This document shows positions 24,461 to 33,759 of a stretch of 64,000 bases of DNA, in pieces. The stretch is taken from positions 2,313,501-2,377,500 of the forward strand of contig NZ_CP071501.1 of assembly GCF_017354985.1 (NCBI RefSeq), in the 5' to 3' direction. Source of the stretch: Shewanella cyperi (GTDB taxonomy: Bacteria > Pseudomonadota > Gammaproteobacteria > Enterobacterales > Shewanellaceae). Position numbers and translations under genes: made by a program. Numbering within the stretch: position 1 is the stretch's first letter; every line of letters begins with the position of its first letter. Below the pieces are notes generated by a model. It did not search any database, was not told the DNA's origin, and saw nothing but the letters and a program-made list of their open reading frames with translations.

Positions 24461-26173
24461 TTACTGAGCGGTCACTTCGCAACCCAGAGGACTATTGGAG
24501 TTGGTGTAAACTATGTCGCCCATCGGCTCATAGTCGGCAGCCACAATGGCTTCTTTGGCCTTGAAGAAGTTGTACAGCACGTCGGCATCCACATAACCTG
24601 TTTGGATAGGCGCCAGAGCCGGGTAACCGTCACCGCCGGCGGCGTTGAAGCTGGGCACAGTGAAGGTGTAGCTATCGGTTGCGCTGAAGTCCTTACCGTT
24701 GATTTCGCTGATGGCCACAGACTTGGCGGTACAATCCACTGTCATCTTAACGCCGGTGATCTGGGCATAGGCACCTGAATTGCGTTGCATGCTGGCAACC
24801 ACACCCAGGTAATCGGCCACTTCGGCACCTGTCATAGTGCTCAGGGTCACAGTGTTGCCAAATGGCTGTACTGTCAACACGTCGCGGTAAGAAATGTCAC
24901 CGGCGGCGATAGAGGCACGCACACCACCTGAGTTCATTACACCGAAGTCGGCGTTGACTTGAGTGGCCTGAGCCATGGCGATCAGACGGCCCAGGTTGGT
25001 TTGCTGGCCACGAACCACGGCGCGGTCACCTTCCAGTTTGGCATCGGTTGTGCCAATCACTTCGTCCAGTTTGCCCTGACCGCGGTCTTGATAGTACTGC
25101 AGCAGCTCTTTCAGCTCGGTATCGGGCTCAATCTTGTCGGCAACCAGCACCTTGCTCTTGTTGCCGGACTCATCGACCACTGTCTTGACCAGGTTCACCG
25201 GGATCAACTTGTAAGAAGCCAGGTGCAGTTCACCGTTGTAGTATTCGAAATCGGCGCGACCCACATACTTGCCCCATTCGTGGGCCTGCATGATCCAGGT
25301 GCCGTTTTGTTGATCCGGGGTACAGTCGTCACCGGCTTGGAACTCGGCGTAAGCCGTGTTGCCGGCTTCCATACACACAGGGTTTTGAGAGTGACCGCCA
25401 ACGATCAGCTGCAGGTCGCCCTGGTTCAGGGCACGGGCCATGGCCACATCACCTGGGGCATTGCTGCCGTTCTGGCCATCGGCATAGTGACCCATGTGGG
25501 TAGTGGCTATGATGATATCGGCCAGCTTGCCGTCTTTGATTTCCTTGATGACCTTGGCCACTTCTTCTTTGGGATCGCGGAATTCCAGCTCGCTGATAAA
25601 TTCAGGGTTGCCAATCTTGGCAGTGTCTTCGGTGGTCAGACCGATCACGGCCACTTTCACACCATTGAGCTCGAATACCTTGTAGGCATCGAAGTAACGG
25701 CTGCCGTCGGCTTTATAGATGTTGGCCGCCAGGAAGGGGAAGTCGGCCAAAGTGCGCTGCATATCGAGGATAGACAGTGGGTTGTCGAACTCGTGGTTAC
25801 CCACGGCCATGGCATCGTAGCCTATTTTGTTCATGCCGATGAAATCGGGAACCGCGTCCTGCAAGTCAGACTCGGGCACACCTGTGTTGATGTCACCGCC
25901 GGACAGCAGCAGTACTTCACCGCCATTGCTCTCTACTTCGGCGCGAATAGCATCAACCAGAGCCTTGCGGGCCGCCATACCATATTCACCGTCTTTGTTT
26001 TCCCAGAAACGGCCATGGTTGTCGTTGGTGTGCAATACAGTGAATACCTTGCAGGCATCGCCGGCTTCGGCACAACTGGCAGGCACCTTAACCTCATTGT
26101 CACTGCCGTTACAACCGGCCAGGGCGGCCAATACGGCCGTGGCCAGCAGGCCTTTTACCAATTTCGCAGACAT
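24461..26173 (-). CDS. 5'-nucleotidase / metallophosphatase lipoprotein (UshA-like)
   Basis: 570 residues. It starts with a lipoprotein signal (ATAVLAALAGC, lipidated Cys at 21). The metallophosphatase domain shows HTNDNHGRFW, SGGDINTG, GNHEFDNP, THMGHYADG and GGHSQNP. The C-terminal 5_nucleotid_C domain has LGRLIAMAQA, NSGGVRASIAAGDISYRDV and FNAAGGDGYP. It hydrolyses nucleotides outside the inner membrane to nucleoside and phosphate. Shewanella uses such enzymes to live on external nucleotides and DNA. The gene stands alone with its own terminator. Confidence 0.93.
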   Translation of the reverse strand: MSAKLVKGLLATAVLAALAGCNGSDNEVKVPASCAEAGDACKVFTVLHTNDNHGRFWENKDGEYGMAARKALVDAIRAEVESNGGEVLLLSGGDINTGVPESDLQDAVPDFIGMNKIGYDAMAVGNHEFDNPLSILDMQRTLADFPFLAANIYKADGSRYFDAYKVFELNGVKVAVIGLTTEDTAKIGNPEFISELEFRDPKEEVAKVIKEIKDGKLADIIIATTHMGHYADGQNGSNAPGDVAMARALNQGDLQLIVGGHSQNPVCMEAGNTAYAEFQAGDDCTPDQQNGTWIMQAHEWGKYVGRADFEYYNGELHLASYKLIPVNLVKTVVDESGNKSKVLVADKIEPDTELKELLQYYQDRGQGKLDEVIGTTDAKLEGDRAVVRGQQTNLGRLIAMAQATQVNADFGVMNSGGVRASIAAGDISYRDVLTVQPFGNTVTLSTMTGAEVADYLGVVASMQRNSGAYAQITGVKMTVDCTAKSVAISEINGKDFSATDSYTFTVPSFNAAGGDGYPALAPIQTGYVDADVLYNFFKAKEAIVAADYEPMGDIVYTNSNSPLGCEVTAQ

Positions 26174-26477
26174 ATAATCAACCCCTTGAATATTATGTTT
26201 TTACCATCATCTTATGTTTTGGCTGGAACATTATTCTTGTTCCGGGCGCAATAATAGCAACATTGACATGCGAATGTGGCAGAAATATGAACAAACGTGA
26301 GCTATGTGCATATTTTAAAAGCATTTAATTTCGCCCTTTATGCATTTAAAAGAACAAGAGGCTGCGGGTGATGAGGTTAATATCATGTTGCAAGTTGGTT
26401 ATTTTCCGAGTCAGCAACAGAACACTCGGTAAAACCTGCATTTTTTAAAGGCATGCCGTTCTGGCGCATTGTTTCAT

Positions 26478-26510
26478 AAAAAGAACGCACCCAGTGGGTG
26501 CGTTCTTTTT
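26478..26510. terminator. Strong terminator after the carboxylesterase gene
   Basis: 15-bp perfect stem AAAAAGAACGCACCC and its complement, loop AGT. Read on the minus strand it follows the esterase stop at 26532. Confidence 0.92.
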
Positions 26511-26531
26511 GATACCGTATTGGAGCCGGTT

Positions 26532-27224
26532 TTATTCGGCCTTGGCAAAGGTTTCCAGCAACCAGTTTGCTATATCTGTCAACTGGTTGGGCAGTACGCT
26601 GTGCGGCATGGTGTAGGTCTGCCACTGCAACGGATAACCGGCTTTTTTCAGGGCCGATGCCGCCATTTCACCGGCAAACAAGGGCACCACATCGTCCTCG
26701 GTTCCATGTTGTTGCAATATTCGGGTGCCCGCATTGGCCGCACTCAATTGCTCCGGCAAAGCATCACCCTGGGGCAAATAGCAGGACAGCGCCATAATAC
26801 CCGCCAGACGCTCTGGAAAGCGCAATCCGGTAAACAGGCTCATGACCCCACCCTGGCTGAATCCCGCCAGAACAATGCGCCCGGCCGGAATGCCCTTGGC
26901 GATTTCGGCCTCAAGCAGCGCCTTTACCAGGGATTCGGAGGCCAACACCCCTTCCATGTCCGCCCTGTCGTGCAAATCCATGCTCTTGATGTCATACCAG
27001 GAGCGCATGACATAGCCACCGTTGATGGTGACCGGCTGCTCCGGCGCGTGGGGAAAGATGAAACGAATGGCGTGATCTGCAGGTAACCCCAGTGCAGGAA
27101 CCACAGGGGCAAAACCGGCACCTGAGTCGCCCAGGCCATGGAGCCAGATCACCGAGTAACGGGCTTCGACCTTGGGTTCGATAACGATGGCATTATTCAG
27201 CAGGGAATAGCTGTTGGCTGACAT
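26532..27224 (-). CDS. Carboxylesterase/phospholipase family alpha/beta hydrolase
   Basis: 230 residues of the carboxylesterase/acyl-protein thioesterase-like family. Visible are VIWLHGLGDSGAGFAPV, the nucleophile elbow GFSQGG, catalytic Asp in GTEDDVVP and His in MPHSV. It is cytoplasmic, with no signal peptide. GGAAG precedes the ATG. Members hydrolyse short esters or lysophospholipids; the natural substrate is unknown. The gene appears monocistronic. Confidence 0.92.
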   Translation of the reverse strand: MSANSYSLLNNAIVIEPKVEARYSVIWLHGLGDSGAGFAPVVPALGLPADHAIRFIFPHAPEQPVTINGGYVMRSWYDIKSMDLHDRADMEGVLASESLVKALLEAEIAKGIPAGRIVLAGFSQGGVMSLFTGLRFPERLAGIMALSCYLPQGDALPEQLSAANAGTRILQQHGTEDDVVPLFAGEMAASALKKAGYPLQWQTYTMPHSVLPNQLTDIANWLLETFAKAE

Positions 27225-27320
27225 AGAAAACTTCCATTATTGAGATTCTTTGCGGCGGCCATGATAGCAGCCATGGTGACAAGTTGCAGGCCAATTCACC
27301 GAACCGTTACAGGCCCTGCC

Positions 27321-27378
27321 CTTAAGCGACAGCTCCTAAGCGACTGCCTCTAAGCGACAGCCCCTAAGCCACAGCCCT
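27321..27378. repeat. Short tandem repeat (about 14-15 bp, four imperfect units)
   Basis: Units resemble CTAAGCGACAGCCC, differing by one to three bases. It lies between the esterase and a small minus-strand gene. Confidence 0.8.
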
Positions 27379-27403
27379 TTCAGGACGGCAAGGTGCCTGA
27401 CGC

Positions 27404-27631
27404 TCATTCGGTCTCGGGCAAGCCGAGAAATTCGCGGATCTCCTGAAGCTGCTCCGCACTCAACTTCAGTTGCCAGCGCACGGCGCCGGCATCGGCGATG
27501 ATCAAACCGGCCTTGTCCAGCAAGCGCACATCTTCCACCAGGGCCGACAGGGCAACGGCACCCTCTGCCAGGCGGGCCTGCACTTCATGGGGCGTTATGA
27601 TTAGCTTTCCACCCGGGACTGGGATTACCAT
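27404..27631 (-). CDS. Small conserved-looking hypothetical protein
   Basis: 75 residues, soluble, rich in Leu and Glu, with a leucine/alanine heptad-like middle (LAEGAVALSALVEDVRLLDKAG). Not recognised. It starts with an ATG at 27631, 34 bases from the likely start of the divergent aminoglycoside-phosphotransferase-like gene. Codon use is like its neighbours, which supports real coding over the overlapping + frame. Confidence 0.6.
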   Translation of the reverse strand: MVIPVPGGKLIITPHEVQARLAEGAVALSALVEDVRLLDKAGLIIADAGAVRWQLKLSAEQLQEIREFLGLPETE

Positions 27632-27665
27632 AGCTCACTACTTCACTCTAATTTCGAAAACGCTA

Positions 27666-28622
27666 TTGTATCAGCTATCTGCAACGCTTGGCGCCTGGGT
27701 TGAAGCCCAAATCGGTGCCCCGATAACCGAAACCCGGATCAATGACAGCGGTTGGAGCAATCTGGTCATCGAGATTAACCGCGCCTGGGTGCTGCGCCTG
27801 CCCAAGGCCCTATCGGACAGGCACTCGGAAACACCCTGGCTGGCGGAAAGCGCTCTTGAACTGGGAATACTCCAGGCACTGGGACCAAGGTTGGCGGGTG
27901 TTGCGCTGCCACAGCCGCTGGCCAATTCTCTGGCCATGCCCGTGGCCCCGGATAAAGCATCTGCGCCGTCACCCCAGCCCGGACTCCTGTACCCGCGCCT
28001 GCCCGGCATGGGAATGAGCCCGGCTCAGCTGACCGATGACAACCTTGAGCTTGCCCGGGATCTGGGCCGGGTACTTGCCGCCATTCACGGCACCCGGCCC
28101 CAATTTCAGGGACTTGAGGCCTATCCCTACGGCGATGGGGATTTTTGGACCAGCCTCTGGCCCATGGCAATCCGGCAGCTATCACAGGAGGCGCTCAAGC
28201 TTGCCGAGCACTATTTCCGCGATGCCCATGAGCGCGGGCTCGACGGCCGTCAGCTCAAGCCGGTGCTCTGTCATGGCGACTTCGGTCCGGCCAACTTGCT
28301 GCTGAAAGAGGCCTGTTCGCAAAGCCCCCCACGGCTTGGGGCTGTGCTGGATTTCAGTGATTGCTGTCTGCAGGATCCGGCGCTGGATTTTGCGCCCCTG
28401 CTGCGCCGTGCCGGCAAGGTCTTTGGTCAGCAGCTGTTGGCCAGTTACCGGCAACATCTCGGCGAGACAGCTTGGCAGGCTTTGGAGCCCGCCAGCCTGT
28501 TTGATCGCTGCGAGTTCCAAGCACGGCGCAAGGCGCTGTTCGTGCTCTGGTATGGCGACAAATATGGCTTTCACAGTCAGGGTAGCCAGGACTTTTTCAG
28601 GAGCAGCTTTAGCAGAGGCTGA
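27666..28622 (+). CDS. Phosphotransferase of the APH / choline kinase fold
   Basis: About 318 residues. The kinase catalytic loop VLCHGDFGPANLLL (HGD-x4-N) and LDFSD lie in the C-terminal half, and NLVIEINRAWVLRLPK forms the ATP-binding strand. Substrate could be a small alcohol or amino sugar; such genes in Shewanella are not resistance genes by default. The start is uncertain: no ATG occurs before the conserved region, so a TTG at 27666 is proposed. The open frame continues upstream but there overlaps the opposite gene. Confidence 0.8.
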   Translation: MYQLSATLGAWVEAQIGAPITETRINDSGWSNLVIEINRAWVLRLPKALSDRHSETPWLAESALELGILQALGPRLAGVALPQPLANSLAMPVAPDKASAPSPQPGLLYPRLPGMGMSPAQLTDDNLELARDLGRVLAAIHGTRPQFQGLEAYPYGDGDFWTSLWPMAIRQLSQEALKLAEHYFRDAHERGLDGRQLKPVLCHGDFGPANLLLKEACSQSPPRLGAVLDFSDCCLQDPALDFAPLLRRAGKVFGQQLLASYRQHLGETAWQALEPASLFDRCEFQARRKALFVLWYGDKYGFHSQGSQDFFRSSFSRG

Positions 28623-28677
28623 ACAAAATTCAGCATCGCCCTGTGTCTGAGTTCTGCCCCGCACCGGCCCCAGAGGG

Positions 28678-28683
28678 TATAAT
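28678..28683 (+). promoter_or_regulatory. Promoter -10 of the aminopeptidase gene
   Basis: TATAAT in GGGTATAATGCCGC, 117 bases before the M1 peptidase ATG, leaving a 5' leader of about 105 nt. Confidence 0.45.
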
Positions 28684-28794
28684 GCCGCGCCATAGACGAT
28701 TGCAGGTTTGCCGGTCCGGGGCCGCGTGCAATCCTGGGCTAAGTTCAGCAAATAGCGTCCATTTAAAAAGTGATTTCACGACCAAAAGAATAAT

Positions 28795-30711
28795 ATGAAT
28801 AATTTCAAAACCATCACCGGCTGCCTGGCAGCACTGCTGGCCCTGTCCCTGCCCTTATCGGTCAGTGCCACTCCCGCCCTGCCCTCGGCTACGCCGACAG
28901 CCTCTGAATCCCAGGCCTCAGCGCCTGCCTCAACCTCAATATCAGCCAATGACAGGCTCACCTTTGCCAACTACCACGAGGTGAGTGTCAGCCATATCGA
29001 CATGGATCTCAGCCTCGATTTTGAACAGCAGCGCATCGAAGGCCAGGTGGAACTGAGCCTTGATTGGCACAGCGACAGTCGGCATCTGCTGCTCGACAGC
29101 CGTGGCCTAGACATCCACTCGGTGCAGGCACTGAACAGCGATGGCCAATGGCATCAGGCTCAATTCAGTCTCGGCGCCCACCATGGGGTCATGGGCGAGC
29201 CAGTGGAAATCCGGCTCAACGCCCGGGAGACCAAGGTACGGATCAACTACCGCTCCGCCGAGGTGGCCTCGGGGCTGCAGTGGCTGAGCGCAGCCCAGAC
29301 CCAGGGTAAAAGCCAACCCTTTATGTTCAGCCAGAATCAGGCCATCCATGCGCGTAGCTGGCTGCCACTGCAGGACACCCCAGCGGTGCGCAGCACCTTC
29401 AGCGCCCGTATCAGCGCCCCCGAAGGCATTACCGTGGTCATGGGCGCCGAGCGCACCGAGGCTGTGGATGGCGTAACTGTGTTTAACATGCCCCAGGCCA
29501 TTCCCTCTTACCTTATTGCCCTGGCCGCCGGCGATCTGCACTATGCGGCATTTGATGAGCGCAGTGGTGTTTGGGCCGAGCCCGCCATGCTGGCCAAAGC
29601 CAAGGCGGAATTTGAGCAGACCCCGGAGATGATTACTATCGCTTCCAAGCGCTATGGCGACTACCGCTGGGGTCGATACGACTTGTTAATCCTGCCCCCC
29701 AGCTTCCCCTTTGGCGGCATGGAAAACCCCAGGCTGTCTTTTATCACCCCGACGGTTATCGCCGGCGACAAAAGCCTGGTGAGCCTGATTGCCCATGAGC
29801 TGGCCCACTCCTGGTCAGGCAATCTGGTCACCAACGCCAGTTGGGATGACCTCTGGCTCAACGAGGGCTTCACCAGTTATGTGGAAAACCGCATCATGGA
29901 AGATCTCTACGGCAGGGAGCGGGCGCTGATGGAGCAAAGCATCGCCGTGGGTGAATTGCGCGACGAGGTCAGCAGCCTAGATGGCGCCGATACCCGGCTG
30001 GAGATAGATCTGGGGCAGCGGGATCCGGACGATGCCTTCAGCAGCGTGCCCTACACCAAGGGGCAACAGTTCCTGGTATTTCTGGAGCAGACCTTTGGCC
30101 GCGAGCCATTCGATACTTTTCTCAAAGGCTATTTCGAGCACCATGCCTTTGCAAGCATCGACAGGCGGGAATTCCGCCGCTATCTGAACGCTGAACTGTT
30201 GTCACGCTTTCCGGGCCGGGTAACAGCATCCGAAATCGAAACCTGGCTCCAGGGCGAAGGCCCGGGACCCGTCTTGCCCAACCCCGGCAGCCATGCCTTC
30301 GATAGGGTCGATAGGGATGCCAAGCTATGGCAAAACGGCAAGCTCAAGGCCAGTGACATAGATACCGCGGGCTGGACAGTGCACCACTGGCTGCACCTGC
30401 TGAATAACCTGCCGCGGGATCTCAGCCATCCGCAGCTGGCGGAGCTGGACACTCACTTCGGGCTCAGCCAACAGGGCAACAGTGAAATCGCCTTTTCCTG
30501 GTTCAAGCTGGCACTTGCCTGCGGCTATTATGAGGTCAAACCCGAGCTGGGTGCCTATCTGGAGCACATAGGACGGCGCCGCCTGGTGGTGCCACTGTAC
30601 GAAGCGCTGGCGGCGTCCAGCGAAAAGGCCTGGGCCCGGGACATCTTCGCCAAAGCCAAGCCCGGTTATCACCCGGTGACAGTGGCAAGCATAGAGAAGC
30701 TGCTGCGTTAA
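28795..30711 (+). CDS. Exported M1 family aminopeptidase (leukotriene A4 hydrolase-like)
   Basis: 638 residues. The signal peptide ends near residue 25 (SVSA), followed by a Ser/Ala/Thr/Pro-rich linker to about residue 50. The N-terminal beta domain leads to the substrate motif GGMEN, zinc site HELAHSW with the third ligand Glu in NEGFTSY, and a C-terminal helical domain of the LTA4-hydrolase type. It trims N-terminal residues from peptides in the periplasm or outside. It has its own promoter and terminator. The linker and export are notable, since many M1 enzymes are cytoplasmic. Confidence 0.93.
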   Translation: MNNFKTITGCLAALLALSLPLSVSATPALPSATPTASESQASAPASTSISANDRLTFANYHEVSVSHIDMDLSLDFEQQRIEGQVELSLDWHSDSRHLLLDSRGLDIHSVQALNSDGQWHQAQFSLGAHHGVMGEPVEIRLNARETKVRINYRSAEVASGLQWLSAAQTQGKSQPFMFSQNQAIHARSWLPLQDTPAVRSTFSARISAPEGITVVMGAERTEAVDGVTVFNMPQAIPSYLIALAAGDLHYAAFDERSGVWAEPAMLAKAKAEFEQTPEMITIASKRYGDYRWGRYDLLILPPSFPFGGMENPRLSFITPTVIAGDKSLVSLIAHELAHSWSGNLVTNASWDDLWLNEGFTSYVENRIMEDLYGRERALMEQSIAVGELRDEVSSLDGADTRLEIDLGQRDPDDAFSSVPYTKGQQFLVFLEQTFGREPFDTFLKGYFEHHAFASIDRREFRRYLNAELLSRFPGRVTASEIETWLQGEGPGPVLPNPGSHAFDRVDRDAKLWQNGKLKASDIDTAGWTVHHWLHLLNNLPRDLSHPQLAELDTHFGLSQQGNSEIAFSWFKLALACGYYEVKPELGAYLEHIGRRRLVVPLYEALAASSEKAWARDIFAKAKPGYHPVTVASIEKLLR

Positions 30712-30735
30712 TCACAACAGCTCGAATACAAAACA

Positions 30736-30764
30736 CAAAAAGCCCGGCAATGCCGGGCTTTTTT
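30736..30764. terminator. Terminator shared by the aminopeptidase and slyD
   Basis: AAAAAGCCCGGCA/TGCCGGGCTTTTTT hairpin between convergent genes, with A and T runs on both sides. Confidence 0.92.
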
Positions 30765-30783
30765 ACTGAAATGACACCAAAGA

Positions 30784-31266
30784 TCAGTGGTGATGACCAC
30801 CCACGCCATGGGCGTGACCATGGGCGATTTCCTCGGCAGTGGCGTCGCGGGCATCGCTGATGTGCAGATCAAAGGTCAACTCGCGACCGGCCAGTGGGTG
30901 GTTGATGTCCACTGTGGCCATGAACTTGCCGACCTTGAGTACTGTTACCTGGCGCTGGCCCTGATCCGTGTGCACCACGGCGCGCATGCCCGGTTTCCAG
31001 TTGTTGGCACCCAGCAGGTGTTTCACGGAAACGCGTTGCTCGGCGCCTTCAATGCGCTCACCGTAGGTTTCGCTGGCAGGCAGGGTCACGCTGAACTTGT
31101 CACCCACGGCCTTGCCTTCAATGGCCTTTTCCACGCCGGGCATCATGTTGTGATGGCCGTGCAGGTAAGCCACGGGCTCATGGCCCTCGTTGCTTTCCAG
31201 TACCTCACCTTTTTCGTCGCGCAGGGTATAGAAAAACTGCACTACCATATCGTCTTTAATGCTCAT
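30784..31266 (-). CDS. slyD: FKBP-type peptidyl-prolyl isomerase, SlyD family
   Basis: 160 residues. The FKBP part is split by the insert-in-flap (chaperone) domain, as in SlyD: YTLRDEKGEVLES... GVEKAIEGKAVGDKFSV...KHLLGANNWKPGMRA...TVDINHPLAGREL. The C-terminus ends in a short His-rich tail (HGHAHGVGGHHH) that can bind nickel. This tail is shorter than that of E. coli SlyD. AGGAAG precedes the ATG. Roles are protein folding and metal handling in the cytoplasm. Confidence 0.93.
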   Translation of the reverse strand: MSIKDDMVVQFFYTLRDEKGEVLESNEGHEPVAYLHGHHNMMPGVEKAIEGKAVGDKFSVTLPASETYGERIEGAEQRVSVKHLLGANNWKPGMRAVVHTDQGQRQVTVLKVGKFMATVDINHPLAGRELTFDLHISDARDATAEEIAHGHAHGVGGHHH

Positions 31267-31341
31267 GGGATTCTTCCTGTTGGAGCCTGAAAGGGCGGCA
31301 GCTTAGCAAATCTGCGGCCGCGCCTCCAGCGCTATCGGGGC

Positions 31342-32226
31342 TCAGGCTTTTACCTGGGCGCCCGGCACTATGGTCAGATGTTCAATATCGGTCAAGACTT
31401 CCGGGTTGGCCAGCGCCAGTTGGCAGACACCGGAGCGGATCTGCTGTTTCGGACTGCAATCCACACTCCACTGGCGCAGCAAGTAACCCGCCAGGGCCGC
31501 CCGGCAGGGGATCTCAAGTTTGCCCTTCACCATGTTGAAATCCAGGGCTATGGCCTCCGGGTGTGCCAGCGATGGATGCGGCACCAGCACCAGGGTCACC
31601 AGTCGCTGCCAATAATCATCGGCCGCGGCGAGCTCATGCTGCTCGGGTTCCGGCCCCTGGCCGCTGATCCCCTTGATGCGGGTCACCACGAAATCACTGA
31701 ACTTGCCGCCCAAGCGGTCATAACCGCGCACATGCCAGCGCTGGCCATTGTTGACCAGGGCATGGGGCACGATTTCCCGCTGGCGCTCGCCGGACGAGGT
31801 GGACACATAGTGGAGTTTCAGCGAAGCGCCAGCCTGAATGGCACGCATCAGGGCGGCAATGATTTCCGGTGAGGGATGAATAAGGGACACGGCATCAAGG
31901 CACACGGCGCTCGGACGCACAGGGTGTGACAGGCCATCACCGAAGCCCCTTGCCAGGCCGTGCAATATGCTTTCGGGATCGTGTGGAAACAGGGCCTTGA
32001 AGCCGGGTAAACGATGGTAACTTTTGGTCTGGTGTACCAGCTGCATATTGGCCGGTGCCAGCTCGCGATAGCAGGCCAGATCCCGGGTGGCCGCCGCCAG
32101 GCCGGTGGCAAACTTGGCGATAAGATCCTGGCGACTCACTTCGCCGAAGTATTGCAAACTGAAATCGATAAAGGCCAGACGTTGTTTCTGGCCGTGATTG
32201 AGTTCATCCAGTGACATGGGGCACAT
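31342..32226 (-). CDS. WYL-domain transcriptional regulator (BrxR/CapW-like)
   Basis: 294 residues. An N-terminal winged helix (RLAFIDFSLQYFGEVSRQDL...ATRDLACYRELAP) is followed by a WYL domain (LKLHYVSTSSGERQREIVPHALVNNGQRWHVRGYD) and a C-terminal WCX-like end. This is the order found in BrxR/CapW regulators that often guard phage defence islands. No defence gene lies nearby: neighbours are slyD and a lytic transglycosylase, so its targets are unknown. The second ATG (32217) is an alternative start. Confidence 0.88.
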   Translation of the reverse strand: MCPMSLDELNHGQKQRLAFIDFSLQYFGEVSRQDLIAKFATGLAAATRDLACYRELAPANMQLVHQTKSYHRLPGFKALFPHDPESILHGLARGFGDGLSHPVRPSAVCLDAVSLIHPSPEIIAALMRAIQAGASLKLHYVSTSSGERQREIVPHALVNNGQRWHVRGYDRLGGKFSDFVVTRIKGISGQGPEPEQHELAAADDYWQRLVTLVLVPHPSLAHPEAIALDFNMVKGKLEIPCRAALAGYLLRQWSVDCSPKQQIRSGVCQLALANPEVLTDIEHLTIVPGAQVKA

Positions 32227-32350
32227 CCGTTCACGCTTGGGTTAATAACGCATGGCCCGAAGTTACAAGCTCTTTTGGCAACAGGCAATCAATTTGAGTG
32301 CATCCGTTAAAAATCGAGCAAGTTACGGAAAAACTTCACTATTCGAAAAG

Positions 32351-32395
32351 CACCTCTTCGGTATGCACCTATTCTGTATGCACCTATTCGGTATG
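32351..32395. repeat. Three 15-bp tandem repeats over the transglycosylase stop codon
   Basis: Units of CACCTATTCGGTATG, with one or two changes each, at 32351, 32366 and 32381. The last contains the stop codon of the gene. Because 15 is a multiple of 3, the duplicated units repeat the codons for V-H-T-E-stop. Confidence 0.9.
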
Positions 32396-33607
32396 CAAGA
32401 GCCCCAAGGCTTCAAAGGTCGCATCATCGGCAAAACCGTCGGCGATAAGCCCCTTGCTTTGCTGGAAGGCGCGGATCGCGGCCAAGGACTTGGCCCCCAA
32501 GACCCCGTCTGCCTTGCCGGCATCAAAACCCAGGGTATTGAGCTTATCCTGCAGGGCTTTGAGGCTGGCGCGGCTGCGTACCGGCTGCACCGGCGGTGCC
32601 ACCGTCAGTGCCACTGCGCCATTGATCCTGTCAGCCAAATGACCCACGGCAATGGCATAAAATTCTGAACGGTTCCAGCGCATGATCACATCAAAATTGC
32701 TGTAACCGATAAAGGCCGGCCCCTTGTGTCCTGCCGGTAGATAGAGCGCCGCCTTCATGTCCGCCACGGGTAATGGCTTACCCGAGGGCAGGGTCACGCC
32801 CTTGGCCGCCCAGTCGGCGAGAGGCAGTTTATGGTCCCGCCCCACCTGGCTGAAATCGAATTTTTTCGGCAGGGCCACTTCCCTGCCCCAGCGTTCGTTG
32901 CGCTGCCAACCCAGGTGCATCAGAAAGTTGGCCGCCGAGGTCAGGGCGTCGGGCACGCTGCCAATAAGATCGGCCCGGCCGTCACCATCTCCGTCCTTGG
33001 CATACTTGCTGTAAGCCGAGGGCATAAACTGGGTGTGTCCCATGGCGCCGGCCCAGGAGCCAATCAAGGCATCGGGTTGCAACTTGTTGCGCTCCGCCAG
33101 CGCCAGGGCCGTCAGCAATTCACTGGTAAAGTACTCACTGCGGCGGGCATCACAGGCCAGGGTCGCCAGTGAATCCAGCACCGGCATCTTGCCCTTATAG
33201 GCGCCGAAGTTGGTTTCCAGGCCCCAGAACGCCAACAGATACTGGGGCGGAATGCCGTATTCCCTCTGCAATTTTTTCAGCAGCGGGCCCTGTTCCTTGA
33301 ACATTTTACGGCCCTGCTGCACCCGCCAGTCGTTGATGCGTTTGCTGAAATAGCCTTCGAAGGTCTGGGTGAATTCCGGCTGGTTGCGGTCCAGCTCAAT
33401 CACCCTGGGGACGTAGCTGAGTTTGTCGATGGCGGCCAGACTCTGGTCACCAAGTCCCTGCTGCTGCGCCTTGGTGTGCAAGGCCTGCAAACAGGCGGCA
33501 AAAGCCTGTGGATCATGGGGTGGGATATCACCGGCCTGGGTGTTGGCCAGTGTCTGGGCGCTCGTCGCCACTAAAAAGAGCGCGGAAAAAATACGGCTGA
33601 ATTTCAC
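32384..33607 (-). CDS. Lytic murein transglycosylase, MltB type with peptidoglycan-binding domain
   Basis: 407 residues from a GTG at 33607, chosen because AAGGAG lies six bases upstream and a signal peptide follows (KFSRIFSALFLVATSAQTLA). The longer frame to 33796 lacks both. The SLT_2 domain has the catalytic Glu in WGLETNFGAYKG and GAMGHTQFMPSAY. A PG_binding_1 domain closes the protein (KLNTLGFDAGKADGVLGAKS). It cleaves glycan strands to 1,6-anhydro ends for wall remodelling. No lipobox is seen, unlike E. coli MltB, so it is probably soluble in the periplasm. Confidence 0.93.
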   Translation of the reverse strand: MKFSRIFSALFLVATSAQTLANTQAGDIPPHDPQAFAACLQALHTKAQQQGLGDQSLAAIDKLSYVPRVIELDRNQPEFTQTFEGYFSKRINDWRVQQGRKMFKEQGPLLKKLQREYGIPPQYLLAFWGLETNFGAYKGKMPVLDSLATLACDARRSEYFTSELLTALALAERNKLQPDALIGSWAGAMGHTQFMPSAYSKYAKDGDGDGRADLIGSVPDALTSAANFLMHLGWQRNERWGREVALPKKFDFSQVGRDHKLPLADWAAKGVTLPSGKPLPVADMKAALYLPAGHKGPAFIGYSNFDVIMRWNRSEFYAIAVGHLADRINGAVALTVAPPVQPVRSRASLKALQDKLNTLGFDAGKADGVLGAKSLAAIRAFQQSKGLIADGFADDATFEALGLLHTE

Positions 33608-33759
33608 TCGGGACTCCTTGCTTGCTCCTGCCAGGCTGCGAACGGGAAAATGAAGGTTCGCTACGCCAAAAGGCGGTGAGACTTGTGTTTGAGCCCCATC
33701 CTGCAATAGCGGGGCTGCAAAGGCAATGCTTGGCAGGCAAATTAAGGCGGTAAAATTCC

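Noticed and set aside
24959..26254. 431-codon + strand open frame
   Set aside because: Fully antisense to the 5'-nucleotidase lipoprotein gene; no ribosome binding site or known domain.
27498..27665. Upstream extension of the phosphotransferase frame
   Set aside because: It overlaps the opposite-strand 75-residue gene and its translation (Ser/Arg/Ala-rich) does not look like the family N-terminus.
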